DNA of 52,395 nucleotides from Prochlorococcus sp. AG-679-P15 (lineage in GTDB: Bacteria; Cyanobacteriota; Cyanobacteriia; PCC-6307; Cyanobiaceae): the NCBI GenBank assembly GCA_003210695.1, contig QCUW01000002.1, positions 1-52,395 on the forward strand, in the 5' to 3' direction. Shown piece by piece: positions 43,379 to 52,395 of this stretch. The notes under the pieces were generated by a model that worked only from the letters and a program-made list of their open reading frames with translations, ran no database searches and was not told where the DNA came from. The translations under genes were made by a program, and so were the position numbers. The number at the start of each line of letters is the position of its first letter. Position 1 is the stretch's first letter.

Positions 43379-44086
43379 TCAAATCCAAGGGTCATCATAT
43401 TTTTTATTACTTAAAAAACTTTTTTTTCCATCATTATTATAAAAAGTATTTTGTTTAAATTCTGATTTTTGGTTTATATCTTCATCTTCTTCGAGCCAAT
43501 CCTCCAATCTATTTGTCGCAGTATTTTTCATCTCATCAAAACGATCAAAAATTTTTCTTCCTTTCTTTAGAAACTGATTTTTGAGACTTGACTTAATTAA
43601 AGGCAGATCCTCTAAGGAAATGGAAGAACAAAAAACTAATCCAGGTTGCTGATCAAGAATATCATCTATATTTAATTTCCACCTACTTGAACCCGGTATT
43701 CTTGGATTAGAGCGAGAAATCAAATAAAATTTTATGTTACCAGTTTTCATATCAAACAAAAAATCTGCAATTACTCCTATCTTTGAACCCTCGGAATTAA
43801 TTAAACTAGCTTCTATTAAATTAGGAAATCTATTCAATGTTGCTAGATCTGAAATAGCAGGATCTCCTTTCACAAAAATATCATTATCTATTATTTGATT
43901 AATTTGATTTAACTTCCAAACATTTCTCTTTAAATCGAAATTCGATGGACGAGAATACCAACCTAAAATTCTGTGAACAGGAGGATGCATCCAAACATTT
44001 TCACCATTACCATAATTTAAGGCTGCATTACCCTTAACGTTATGGTTAAGTAATTCGCTTAATAAAAATTCTTTTGGTAATTCCAA
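43379..44086 (-). CDS. PRC-barrel domain-containing protein
   Basis: GSKIGVIADFLFDMKTGNIKFYLISRSNPRIPGSSRWKLNIDDILDQ PRC-barrel-like. Confidence 0.75.
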   Translation of the reverse strand: MELPKEFLLSELLNHNVKGNAALNYGNGENVWMHPPVHRILGWYSRPSNFDLKRNVWKLNQINQIIDNDIFVKGDPAISDLATLNRFPNLIEASLINSEGSKIGVIADFLFDMKTGNIKFYLISRSNPRIPGSSRWKLNIDDILDQQPGLVFCSSISLEDLPLIKSSLKNQFLKKGRKIFDRFDEMKNTATNRLEDWLEEDEDINQKSEFKQNTFYNNDGKKSFLSNKKYDDPWI

Positions 44087-44087
44087 A

Positions 44088-45245
44088 CTAAGAACGGACT
44101 TGAACTGGCATAACTAAATAAGTAAAAGCATTAACACTATCTTCTGGAACCAGAACAGCTGGTGTTGTAGGAAGATTACATTTAAAAATTACATTTTGAC
44201 TTGAAATAACTTTTAAGCCCTCTAAGAGATACCTTACATTAAAAGCAATATCAAACTGGTCAAAATCAAAAGATACAGGTACAGTTTCATATGCGTTACC
44301 AATATCTTGAGCCTCAGCACTAATTAAAGCTAAATCCTTTTCTTCTAATTTGATCTTCACAACACTACTTTGTTGGTCTGCCAACACTGCTATCCTTTCT
44401 AATGCTTCGATCAATTTTTTTGTATTAAAAGTAAAAATTTTGGAAAAACTATCAGGTATTAATTGAGGATAATTTGGATAAGAACCTTCCAAAGTTCTAG
44501 TAGTAATTATTTGATTAGATGAAATAAAAACTACCTGACCTTTATCATAAAAAAGTTTAATTGAATTTTCAGATGACCTCAAACTTACCAGTTTTTCTAT
44601 TTCTCTTAAAGATCTTGTTGGAATAGTAACTGATAAATTTTCTTGATCATTTGAATTGGATTCTTTATCATATAAATTTTCTTCATTACCTACCAAAACA
44701 ACAGCTAATCTATGACCATCCGTTGCTGCTGATTCCAAATATTTTAAGTTAAAAGTAAAATTCACTCCAGTCAATAATTGCTTAGAATCGTCAGTGCTAC
44801 TAGCAAATATAGTGAGTTTTAAAGCTTTTAAAAAAGAACTTGGATCAATATTTAAAGAGGTACCACTTTCAACAAATGGTAAATTAGGATAATCATCTGA
44901 TTGAATTCCTTTTAAATTAAAAGAACCCCTATCGCTTTTAATTAAAATATTATCTGAACTCTCATCTACCTCAAGAGAAACTGGAGTTTCACTTGGTAAT
45001 TTATTAACAATTTCAGATAAAAGTTTTGAAGGAATAGTGATAGCACCACTCTTATTAACATTTGCTTCAAAAGAAGTTTGTATTCCTAAATTCAAATCAA
45101 ATCCTGTCAAACTTATTTTGTTAGTTCCTTGGTCAGCTGTTAGAAGTAAGTTTGCGAGAATAGGATGAGTTGGTCTTGTAGAAACAGCTTTACTAACTAA
45201 TTGAATAGCATAATTAAATTCATTTTGGTTACAAACAATATCCAT
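44088..45245 (-). CDS. dnaN: DNA polymerase III subunit beta
   Basis: MDIVCNQNEFNYAIQLVSKAVSTRPTHPILANLLL...TDGHRLA...YLVMPVQVR; start trimmed to ATG 45245. Confidence 0.97.
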   Translation of the reverse strand: MDIVCNQNEFNYAIQLVSKAVSTRPTHPILANLLLTADQGTNKISLTGFDLNLGIQTSFEANVNKSGAITIPSKLLSEIVNKLPSETPVSLEVDESSDNILIKSDRGSFNLKGIQSDDYPNLPFVESGTSLNIDPSSFLKALKLTIFASSTDDSKQLLTGVNFTFNLKYLESAATDGHRLAVVLVGNEENLYDKESNSNDQENLSVTIPTRSLREIEKLVSLRSSENSIKLFYDKGQVVFISSNQIITTRTLEGSYPNYPQLIPDSFSKIFTFNTKKLIEALERIAVLADQQSSVVKIKLEEKDLALISAEAQDIGNAYETVPVSFDFDQFDIAFNVRYLLEGLKVISSQNVIFKCNLPTTPAVLVPEDSVNAFTYLVMPVQVRS

Positions 45246-45317
45246 CTGATTTCGTAACTTTATTTCTATATTAGGTCTATTTTCTAAATTATTGCAATTA
45301 AAAATAATTCTTTTCAA

Positions 45318-45587
45318 CTTTGTTTTTCTAATAAATATTTTTCAAGTAAATAATTAATATAGTTATAGTAGTTTATGTGGAAACTGTGGATAAAATAAAA
45401 AATTACTTACGGTAACTTAGAAGGAGAAAAAATTTTTTAGTGGAAAAAAAAATCATATTGTGGAGGTTTATCGATTATTAGAATTTTTTAAAAATTTTAT
45501 CAACAATATTTAAATTGTTTTAATGATTAATCAACAGATTTTAGTTAGTTTTAAACTATTTCCACAGCCACTTTTATTTTTGGATGT
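45318..45587. promoter_or_regulatory. Candidate chromosomal replication origin (oriC)
   Basis: dnaN-adjacent intergenic AT-rich region with DnaA-box-like sites: TGTGGAAAC 45376-45384, TGTGGATAA 45385-45393 (perfect TTATCCACA on minus), TGTGGAGGT 45459-45467, TTATCAACA 45497-45505, ATTTCCACA 45558-45566. Confidence 0.6.
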
Positions 45588-46691
45588 TTAGTATCCTAAA
45601 ATCTTAGTTATATTTTTTAACGATGGTTCTATATTTTTTCGGAATATAGCATCATTATTCTTAATTGCACAATCCGGATCTTTTAATCCATTACCCGTTA
45701 AAACACAAACTATAGTTGATTCTTTTTTTATTCTATTTTTATTTTTAATAAGTCCTGCCACTGATGCTGCACTTGCTGGTTCACAAAAGACACCTTCTTT
45801 AGCAAGGATTTTATACGCTTTAATAATTTCCTCGTCTGTAATAGATTGAAAATCACCTTTGCTTTCTTTTTTTACAACTTTTGCTTTATCTCTATTTACT
45901 GGATTTCCTATTCTAATTGCAGTTGCAATCGTTTCAGGATTTTCAACTATAATGTTTTTTACTAATGGAGCAGATCCTTCAGATTGAAATCCCATCATGA
46001 TTGGTAATTTTATATTTTTTCTTTTTTTTGAATATTCATTAAAACCCAACCAATAAGCGGTTATGTTACCAGCATTTCCCATAGGTATACAAAGCCAGTC
46101 AGGGGCAAAGCCTAAGTCGTCTATGATTTCAAATGCAGCTGTCTTTTGACCTTGTATTCGGTAAGGATTTACAGAATTTACAAGATTAATTGGATATTGT
46201 GAAGATAATTCTCTTACGATTTTTAAAGCTCTATCAAAATTTCCTTGTATTGAGATGATTTCTGCTCCATACATTAAAGCTTGAGCAAGTTTTCCTTGAG
46301 CAACAAAACCATCAGGAATTAAGACATAAGATTTTAAACCACCTCTTGAAGCATAAGCAGCAGCAGCAGCGGAAGTATTGCCTGTACTAGCACAAATTAC
46401 CGCTTCACTTCCTTCTTCTTTAGCTTTACTTATAGCCATAGTCATTCCCCTATCTTTAAATGATCCAGTAGGATTTAAACCGTCATATTTTAAAAAAACT
46501 CTTGTTTCGTTTCCAATCAAATCGCTTATTGATTTACTATAAATTAATGGAGTATTTCCTTCATTCAAAGAAATAATGGGAGTGCTTGAAGATACAGGTA
46601 AATATTGTTTATATGCATTAATTAATCCTGGCCACCTTTTTTTTCTGTAATTAAAATGAAATTTATCTTTGAGTTTATTTATTATTTTCAT
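45588..46691 (-). CDS. thrC: Threonine synthase
   Basis: [49 protein letters not shown]. Confidence 0.95.
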   Translation of the reverse strand: MKIINKLKDKFHFNYRKKRWPGLINAYKQYLPVSSSTPIISLNEGNTPLIYSKSISDLIGNETRVFLKYDGLNPTGSFKDRGMTMAISKAKEEGSEAVICASTGNTSAAAAAYASRGGLKSYVLIPDGFVAQGKLAQALMYGAEIISIQGNFDRALKIVRELSSQYPINLVNSVNPYRIQGQKTAAFEIIDDLGFAPDWLCIPMGNAGNITAYWLGFNEYSKKRKNIKLPIMMGFQSEGSAPLVKNIIVENPETIATAIRIGNPVNRDKAKVVKKESKGDFQSITDEEIIKAYKILAKEGVFCEPASAASVAGLIKNKNRIKKESTIVCVLTGNGLKDPDCAIKNNDAIFRKNIEPSLKNITKILGY

Positions 46692-46697
46692 AATTAT

Positions 46698-47270
46698 CTA
46701 ATTGTTTTTAATTTTTTCTAATGGCTGGTTTGTGAAAAATTTTAATAAATCTGCTATTGATTCTACTTTATCCATTACTTTACTTAAAGCGTTGACATTT
46801 AAAATAACAGTTTTAGTTGGATAAGCTTCAAAAAATTTTATAAGGTTTATTTTGCCATCTCCTAAATAAATACCTTTTACAAGGCTTGATCTTAGCGCTA
46901 ACATACCAGTTCTTTCATCGTTTGCCTTAGGGGTATGAAGTATAGAAGACAGCCTGCTCAAGAAAACATTTCCTATTTCGGAATATACTAATTTGCTTGC
47001 AAGAGTAATAGGTATTTCAAAACTTTTATTTAATGCTGATCGAATTTCTTCATCAGAAGAACCAGTTGCTTTTAAAATCCTTTTTAATTCATTTGATGAT
47101 TTTCCTTTATTAGCAAAATTTTTTAAAGATTCGACAGTTAAGGTTCTTGAAAATATGCTGTAGACTATTTTTATATTTTCTGCAGATTTAACTTTTGGAA
47201 TATTAAAGAAAAATTGGTTAACTATCAAAATTAAAAATATTTTAGGCAATAAAATCTTAGAAAATTTCAT
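46698..47270 (-). CDS. DUF1400-like secreted protein
   Basis: Signal-like N-terminus; AENIKIVYSIFSRTLTVESLKNFANKG resembles the cyanobacterial DUF1400 pattern. Confidence 0.7.
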   Translation of the reverse strand: MKFSKILLPKIFLILIVNQFFFNIPKVKSAENIKIVYSIFSRTLTVESLKNFANKGKSSNELKRILKATGSSDEEIRSALNKSFEIPITLASKLVYSEIGNVFLSRLSSILHTPKANDERTGMLALRSSLVKGIYLGDGKINLIKFFEAYPTKTVILNVNALSKVMDKVESIADLLKFFTNQPLEKIKNN

Positions 47271-47272
47271 TA

Positions 47273-49129
47273 TTAGATATTTGAACCAGCTGCAATTTTT
47301 ACAAGTCTGACTACGCTTTTCTCCGTTACTTTTTTTGCTATTTCAAAACCCATTTTTTTTGTGTAAGGTTCGTTTATAAGTCGTGGTACTTGTTTAAGAA
47401 AGATATCGATTGAATATCCTGGTACTTTTTGAATTATATTTAAAAAATTTCTGAAAGGTTCTATATATAAAATTAAATTATTAATATCTTTGTCACTTCT
47501 AGCGATATTTAATTTGACACTTTTTGGAAGGTAATTATTGACACTTTTTAATAACTGAAAACCTATCAAATCAATTTGGTTACTAAAACTTTGAACAATT
47601 TCATTTCTTAAGAATCCACCTTTTGGAGAAAAAAGTAGATTAATAACTTCATTAAGAAGTTTTTCTAAGTCAAGATTAGTTTGTTTTGCTGCATTAGAAA
47701 GTAAATCTTCTAATCTGTCCCATTTAAATTGTTTATTATCAAAAAGCATTTCTTTTAAACTCTCTCTTAATTGGGGATCAGGGTCTTCCATTAATCTTCT
47801 AGCAAAATATGGATAAGCAGCACCGAGTATCTTAAAGTTAGGATCAACACTTAACGCAATTCCTTCCAAAGTTAGTAGAGATCTAATTATAAGAGCATAG
47901 TATGGAGGTAATTTAAAGGGAAATTTGTACATTACTCCTGACATGTCGTCAGTTACGCTTTTGAAATCCATCTTTGAAACTCCAAGTTCAACTGCATTTA
48001 CAAATACATCTTGAAAAGCTGGAACAATAGGTTTAAGGTTTACCTCTTCTGAAAGAAAACCCAATTTAACAAAATCTTGAGATAATTTATCAAAATTTTT
48101 ATTCACAAGATGAACAACTGCTTGGATCAAACCTGATCTAGAACTTTTTGTAACTTCACTCATCATCCCGAAATCTAAGTAGCATAATCTTCCATCTTCC
48201 AAAGCTAATAAATTCCCTGGATGTGGGTCAGCATGAAAAAATCCATGCTCTAACAATTGCTCTAAACTACATTGCACACCTATCTCAATCATTTTGTCAG
48301 GATCAATACCTAATTTCTTAAAACCTTCAAGATTTGTTAACTTTGTTCCATCTATCCATTCCATCGTTAATACTCTTCTTGAAGTAGTTTCTTTATAAAT
48401 TTTTGGTACAGCAATTTTCGAATTATGTAAATGCATTTTTCTAAATTTTTCAGCATTTGCAGCTTCATTTAAATAATCCATTTCTTCAAAAACTCTTTTT
48501 CCCAATTCATCAATTAAAGCAACAAGATCGCTTCTAATAATTCCAATATTATTTTTCAGCCAATAAGCTATATTTCTAACTATGTATAAATCAAGCGTAA
48601 TTTGTTCTCTCAAACCTGGTCTCTGAACTTTTACAGCTACAACTTCTCCATTTTTAAGAACAGCCTTATGTACTTGTCCTAAAGAGGCAGCAGAAATTGG
48701 TTCTTTATTGATAGTTAAGAAAATATCTTCAATTTTTCTGTTTAAATCTTCTTCTATCAGATCCATTGCTTTTTTGCTATCAAATCCTGGCAATTGATCT
48801 TGAAGTTCAGATAACTCATCAAGAAGAATGCTAGGAATAATGTCAGGTCTAGTTGATAAAGCTTGTCCTGCTTTAACAAATGCAGGACCTAATTCCACTA
48901 ACAAATTTGTTAGTTGCTTAGCTCTGAATTTTGCTATTGATTCTTTTTTTAGTCGCCCCGTTAATTTATCCCATCCAACCGAAATTATATAAATAAATAT
49001 TGGAATTAATGTTTGCCAAAGCCTTTTAAAAAGTCGTTTGGGATTTTTTTGATAAATTTTTGAAATTATTTCTGGATCATATTTTAGTAATCCTGATGCT
49101 TCAATAAAATCGGTATAATCTTCATTCAT
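47273..49129 (-). CDS. ABC1/UbiB (AarF) family kinase-like protein
   Basis: KAGQALSTRPDIIPSILLDELSELQDQLPGF, AAASLGQVH-like ASLGQVHKAVLKNGEVVAVKVQRPG, HADPHPGNLL. Confidence 0.93.
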   Translation of the reverse strand: MNEDYTDFIEASGLLKYDPEIISKIYQKNPKRLFKRLWQTLIPIFIYIISVGWDKLTGRLKKESIAKFRAKQLTNLLVELGPAFVKAGQALSTRPDIIPSILLDELSELQDQLPGFDSKKAMDLIEEDLNRKIEDIFLTINKEPISAASLGQVHKAVLKNGEVVAVKVQRPGLREQITLDLYIVRNIAYWLKNNIGIIRSDLVALIDELGKRVFEEMDYLNEAANAEKFRKMHLHNSKIAVPKIYKETTSRRVLTMEWIDGTKLTNLEGFKKLGIDPDKMIEIGVQCSLEQLLEHGFFHADPHPGNLLALEDGRLCYLDFGMMSEVTKSSRSGLIQAVVHLVNKNFDKLSQDFVKLGFLSEEVNLKPIVPAFQDVFVNAVELGVSKMDFKSVTDDMSGVMYKFPFKLPPYYALIIRSLLTLEGIALSVDPNFKILGAAYPYFARRLMEDPDPQLRESLKEMLFDNKQFKWDRLEDLLSNAAKQTNLDLEKLLNEVINLLFSPKGGFLRNEIVQSFSNQIDLIGFQLLKSVNNYLPKSVKLNIARSDKDINNLILYIEPFRNFLNIIQKVPGYSIDIFLKQVPRLINEPYTKKMGFEIAKKVTEKSVVRLVKIAAGSNI

Positions 49130-49198
49130 AACTTTATCTACTTAAAACCCTTTATTTTTTTAAAAAAGAAGCTAATTTTCTTGTATAAAAGAATTACC

Positions 49199-50878
49199 AT
49201 GTTAATACAATTAAATTTAAAAAATATTGCCTTAATAGAAATTATAGAAATTAATTTCGAAAAAGGTTTGAATATTTTTACAGGAGATTCAGGTTCAGGA
49301 AAATCTCTGATATTAGATTCTTTAAATGTCTTATTTGGTGGAACTAATATACCCATAAAGCATTTAATTCGTCCAGGAAAAGAGGAATGTGTAATTGAGG
49401 CGAAATTTTCTAATACTTTAAAAGTATCTGATTGGTTATTTAGAAATGGTTTTACTAAAAATTCAGATGAAATAGTTGTAAAAAGAAAATCCTATAAAAA
49501 AAACAATAAAGTAATCTCAAAATATACTATCAACAATTTAAATATAAGTAAGAAACTTTTGGAAAATTTAGGTTTATTATTAATAGATTTTGCAGGTCAA
49601 TCTGATTCCTTTTTATACGATAGTCAAGAATATAGAAGATTGATAATTGATGAACTTGGTCCTAAAGAATTAAATAAGATAAATTTTGAAATTAAAAATA
49701 AGTGGCATGAAGTTCAGATTTTAAAAAAAAGAAGAGAAGAAATTCTACAATCTTTTAAAAAGAAAGAAGAGAATAATTTTGCAATTAAAGAAATGTATAA
49801 AATGTTGAAGGAAGCAAATTTAACTTCTGGCGATGAAATTATAGAATTACAATTGAAAGAATCCAGACTTGCAAACAATTTTGATATTAGTAAGTCTATT
49901 TCATTTTTACTTGATAATTTAAATAATTATAAAAATGAGGTTCCATCGGTAAGTGCTTTAATTACTGAATCAATAAAGGAATTAAGTAAGGTTTGTGAAT
50001 ATGATTTTAAGATTAAGAATTTTTATCTAAATTTAATAAATATTCAAAGTGATGTAGAAAATTTAATTTTTTCTTTAACAGAGTATCTAAATGGAGTTGA
50101 GAACGAAGATATTAGTTTGGAAGAAATTCAAAAAAGATTATTTTATTTGCAAAATTTAGAAAGAACATTTTCTTTAGAACTACCAAAATTGATCCTAAAA
50201 AGAGATGAATTAAAAAAGTTTGTAGATAAAAATTTATACGAGGATGAGATTATGAAGTTAGATATTCAAATCAGTCAATCAACATCAAATTTAGAGACTC
50301 TTTTTGAGATTCAGTCCACTCAAAGACGCAAAACAGCTAATCAGCTCCAAGAGTCTGTTATTTCTATATTGAAAAATCTGGGTTTAGAAAATGCAAATTT
50401 TTTAATTGACTTCACAAATGCTATTCCTTCTGCTGAAGGTAAACAAAATATAGATTTTCTTTTTTCTGCAAATCCTGATCAAAAGTTAGCACCGCTTTCT
50501 AAAGTTATTTCAGGTGGTGAAATGTCAAGGTTTTTGTTAGCAATAAAGTCTACTATTTCTAAAAAACCTGATACTTTTTTCTTAGATGAAATCGACAATG
50601 GTTTAAGTGGTAAATCTTTGCACTCTCTAGTTGATTTAATAAAGCTAACTGCACAACAAAGGCAGGTTTTGTGTATTACGCATCAGCCCTTTTTAGCAGC
50701 AGCAGGAAGTACTCATTTTAAAGTTAAGAAAAATGTTATTAATGGAATAACCTTTACTTCTATTTCTAAATTAACAACAAAAAAAGAAAAACAAAATGAG
50801 CTAATTGAACTTATTGGCGGACGTTTTAATGAAGCAAATAATTATGCTTCAAAACTAATAGATATGGCAGCCGCATAA
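49199..50878 (+). CDS. recN: DNA repair protein RecN
   Basis: MLIQLNLKNIALIEIIEINFEKGLNIFTGDSGSGKSLILDSL; VISGGEMSRFLLAIKS; FLDEIDNGLSG. Confidence 0.93.
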   Translation: MLIQLNLKNIALIEIIEINFEKGLNIFTGDSGSGKSLILDSLNVLFGGTNIPIKHLIRPGKEECVIEAKFSNTLKVSDWLFRNGFTKNSDEIVVKRKSYKKNNKVISKYTINNLNISKKLLENLGLLLIDFAGQSDSFLYDSQEYRRLIIDELGPKELNKINFEIKNKWHEVQILKKRREEILQSFKKKEENNFAIKEMYKMLKEANLTSGDEIIELQLKESRLANNFDISKSISFLLDNLNNYKNEVPSVSALITESIKELSKVCEYDFKIKNFYLNLINIQSDVENLIFSLTEYLNGVENEDISLEEIQKRLFYLQNLERTFSLELPKLILKRDELKKFVDKNLYEDEIMKLDIQISQSTSNLETLFEIQSTQRRKTANQLQESVISILKNLGLENANFLIDFTNAIPSAEGKQNIDFLFSANPDQKLAPLSKVISGGEMSRFLLAIKSTISKKPDTFFLDEIDNGLSGKSLHSLVDLIKLTAQQRQVLCITHQPFLAAAGSTHFKVKKNVINGITFTSISKLTTKKEKQNELIELIGGRFNEANNYASKLIDMAAA

Positions 50879-50932
50879 ATCAAACTATTTCCACTATAAT
50901 AGTAATTCTTTAAATCAATTATAGATTTAAGC

Positions 50933-52395
50933 ATGGTCAAAAAAAATAATTCTCTTGATAAAAGTAATGCAATAAATATTAGAGGTGCTCGCCAGCATAA
51001 TTTAAAAAATATAAACCTTAGCCTTCCAAGGAATAAATTTATTGTTTTTACAGGTGTAAGTGGCAGTGGTAAAAGTTCTTTAGCTTTTGATACTATTTTC
51101 GCTGAAGGTCAAAGGAGATATGTAGAAAGTCTCTCTGCTTACGCAAGACAGTTTTTAGGTCAGGTTGATAAACCTGATGTAGATAATATTGAAGGCTTAT
51201 CACCTGCTATATCTATTGATCAAAAATCAACAAGTCACAATCCTCGATCAACCGTCGGCACAGTAACTGAGATACAAGATTATTTGAGATTATTATTTGG
51301 TCGAGCTGGAGAGCCACATTGTCATCATTGTGGTCTGCCAATTGCTCCTCAAACAATTGATGAAATGGTTGATCAAATTGTTTTGTTACCTGAGGGAACA
51401 AGATATCAATTACTTGCACCTGTTGTAAGGGGTAAAAAAGGAACCCATGCGAAATTACTAAGCGGATTAGCTGCTGAAGGCTTTGCGAGAGTAAGAATTA
51501 ATGGTGAAGTTAGAGAACTTGCAGATAGTATTGAATTAGATAAAAATCATATTCATAATATTGAAGTTGTAGTTGATCGATTGATTGCTAGAGAGGGAAT
51601 TCAGGAAAGATTGAATGACTCTTTACAAACTTGTCTCAAAAGAGGAGATGGACTTTCAATTGTAGAAGTTGTGCCTAAAAAAGGAGAAACTTTACCTCCG
51701 AATTTAGAAAAAGAAAAGTTATATTCAGAGAATTATGCATGTCCAATTCATGGATCAATTGTTGAAGAATTGTCCCCACGATTATTTTCTTTTAATAGTC
51801 CCTATGGTGCCTGTCCTGATTGTCATGGTATTGGTTATTTAAAAAAATTTACTGCAGATAGAGTTATACCTGATACTTCTTTACCTGTTTATGCTGCTAT
51901 AGCTCCTTGGAGTGAAAAAGATAATACTTTTTATTTTTCTTTACTTTATTCGGTTGGTCAAGCATATGGTTTTGAATTGAAAACTCCATGGAAAGATCTT
52001 ACTGATTTGCAAAAAAATGTTTTACTATCAGGCTCTGATAAGCCAATTTTAATTCAAGCGGATAGTCGCTTTAATACTTCTAGTGGTTTTGAAAGACCTT
52101 TTGAAGGGATTCTGCCAATTTTAGAAAGACAATTAACAGAATCTAATGGGGAATTAGCTAAACAAAAGCTTGAAAAATATTTAGAGTTAGTACCTTGTAA
52201 AACATGTTCTGGTAAAAGATTAAAACCAGAGGCACTTGCTGTGAAAATTGGACCATATAACATTACTGATTTAACTTCAATCAGCGTATCGAAAACTTTA
52301 TTTCATATTGAGAAAATAATGGGATTAAGTAAAAACGTTGAAGAAAATATTACTTTATCTGAGAAACAAAAACAAATAGGCGAATTAGTGTTAAA
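50933..52395 (+). CDS. uvrA: Excinuclease ABC subunit UvrA, 3' partial at window edge
   Basis: MVKKNNSL...NIRGARQHNLKNINLSLPRNKFIVFTGVSGSGKSSLAFDTIFAEGQRRYVESLSAYARQFLGQ; CHHCG zinc site; open to end of window, so absent from the ORF track. Confidence 0.97.
   Translation, partial: MVKKNNSLDKSNAINIRGARQHNLKNINLSLPRNKFIVFTGVSGSGKSSLAFDTIFAEGQRRYVESLSAYARQFLGQVDKPDVDNIEGLSPAISIDQKSTSHNPRSTVGTVTEIQDYLRLLFGRAGEPHCHHCGLPIAPQTIDEMVDQIVLLPEGTRYQLLAPVVRGKKGTHAKLLSGLAAEGFARVRINGEVRELADSIELDKNHIHNIEVVVDRLIAREGIQERLNDSLQTCLKRGDGLSIVEVVPKKGETLPPNLEKEKLYSENYACPIHGSIVEELSPRLFSFNSPYGACPDCHGIGYLKKFTADRVIPDTSLPVYAAIAPWSEKDNTFYFSLLYSVGQAYGFELKTPWKDLTDLQKNVLLSGSDKPILIQADSRFNTSSGFERPFEGILPILERQLTESNGELAKQKLEKYLELVPCKTCSGKRLKPEALAVKIGPYNITDLTSISVSKTLFHIEKIMGLSKNVEENITLSEKQKQIGELVL

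Noticed and set aside
51213-52263. Minus-strand ORFs at the right end
   Set aside because: Antisense to partial uvrA, which is open across the whole segment.
1-52395. CRISPR arrays, tRNA/rRNA genes, transposases, Yfr-type sRNA motifs
   Set aside because: None recognised by eye; AT-rich tracts and tandem repeats found are not spacer-repeat arrays. A tRNAscan/Infernal run would be needed to be definitive.

Overview
The window is about 52.4 kb of very AT-rich, gene-dense cyanobacterial sequence. Gene content and order fit a high-light-type Prochlorococcus chromosome; this taxonomic call is inference, not a database match. It spans the conventional dnaN genome-start region. From right to left the minus-strand block reads dnaN, PRC-barrel protein, purL, purF, gyrA-like, TPR, queG, DUF502, nusB, ftsY, rsbU-like, argH, RRM protein, dus, msrB, grpE, dnaJ, tusA-like, rsgA, ebfC, murB, murC, gap, thiL, PPIase, efp, accB, pdxA and so on to cbiD and guaA. 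To the right of dnaN are thrC, DUF1400, ABC1/UbiB kinase, recN and a partial uvrA. Most of the window is ordinary core genome. The main observations are: (1) a ~2.1 kb accessory segment downstream of guaA, carrying a TPR-sulfotransferase and a truncated DNA methyltransferase, bracketed by an imperfect 22-bp direct repeat (20/22) of the guaA 3' end, which looks like att-site scarring of a site-specific integration; (2) an in-frame alaS::flavodiiron chimera at the left edge (real deletion or assembly/MDA chimera); (3) a candidate oriC with several DnaA-box-like sites between dnaN and thrC; (4) a stand-alone Cys-bearing PD-(D/E)XK (Cas4/RecB-like) nuclease next to the accessory segment; (5) an 18-bp x 7 in-frame minisatellite in ftsY; and some smaller curiosities. 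No tRNA, rRNA or CRISPR array was recognised.
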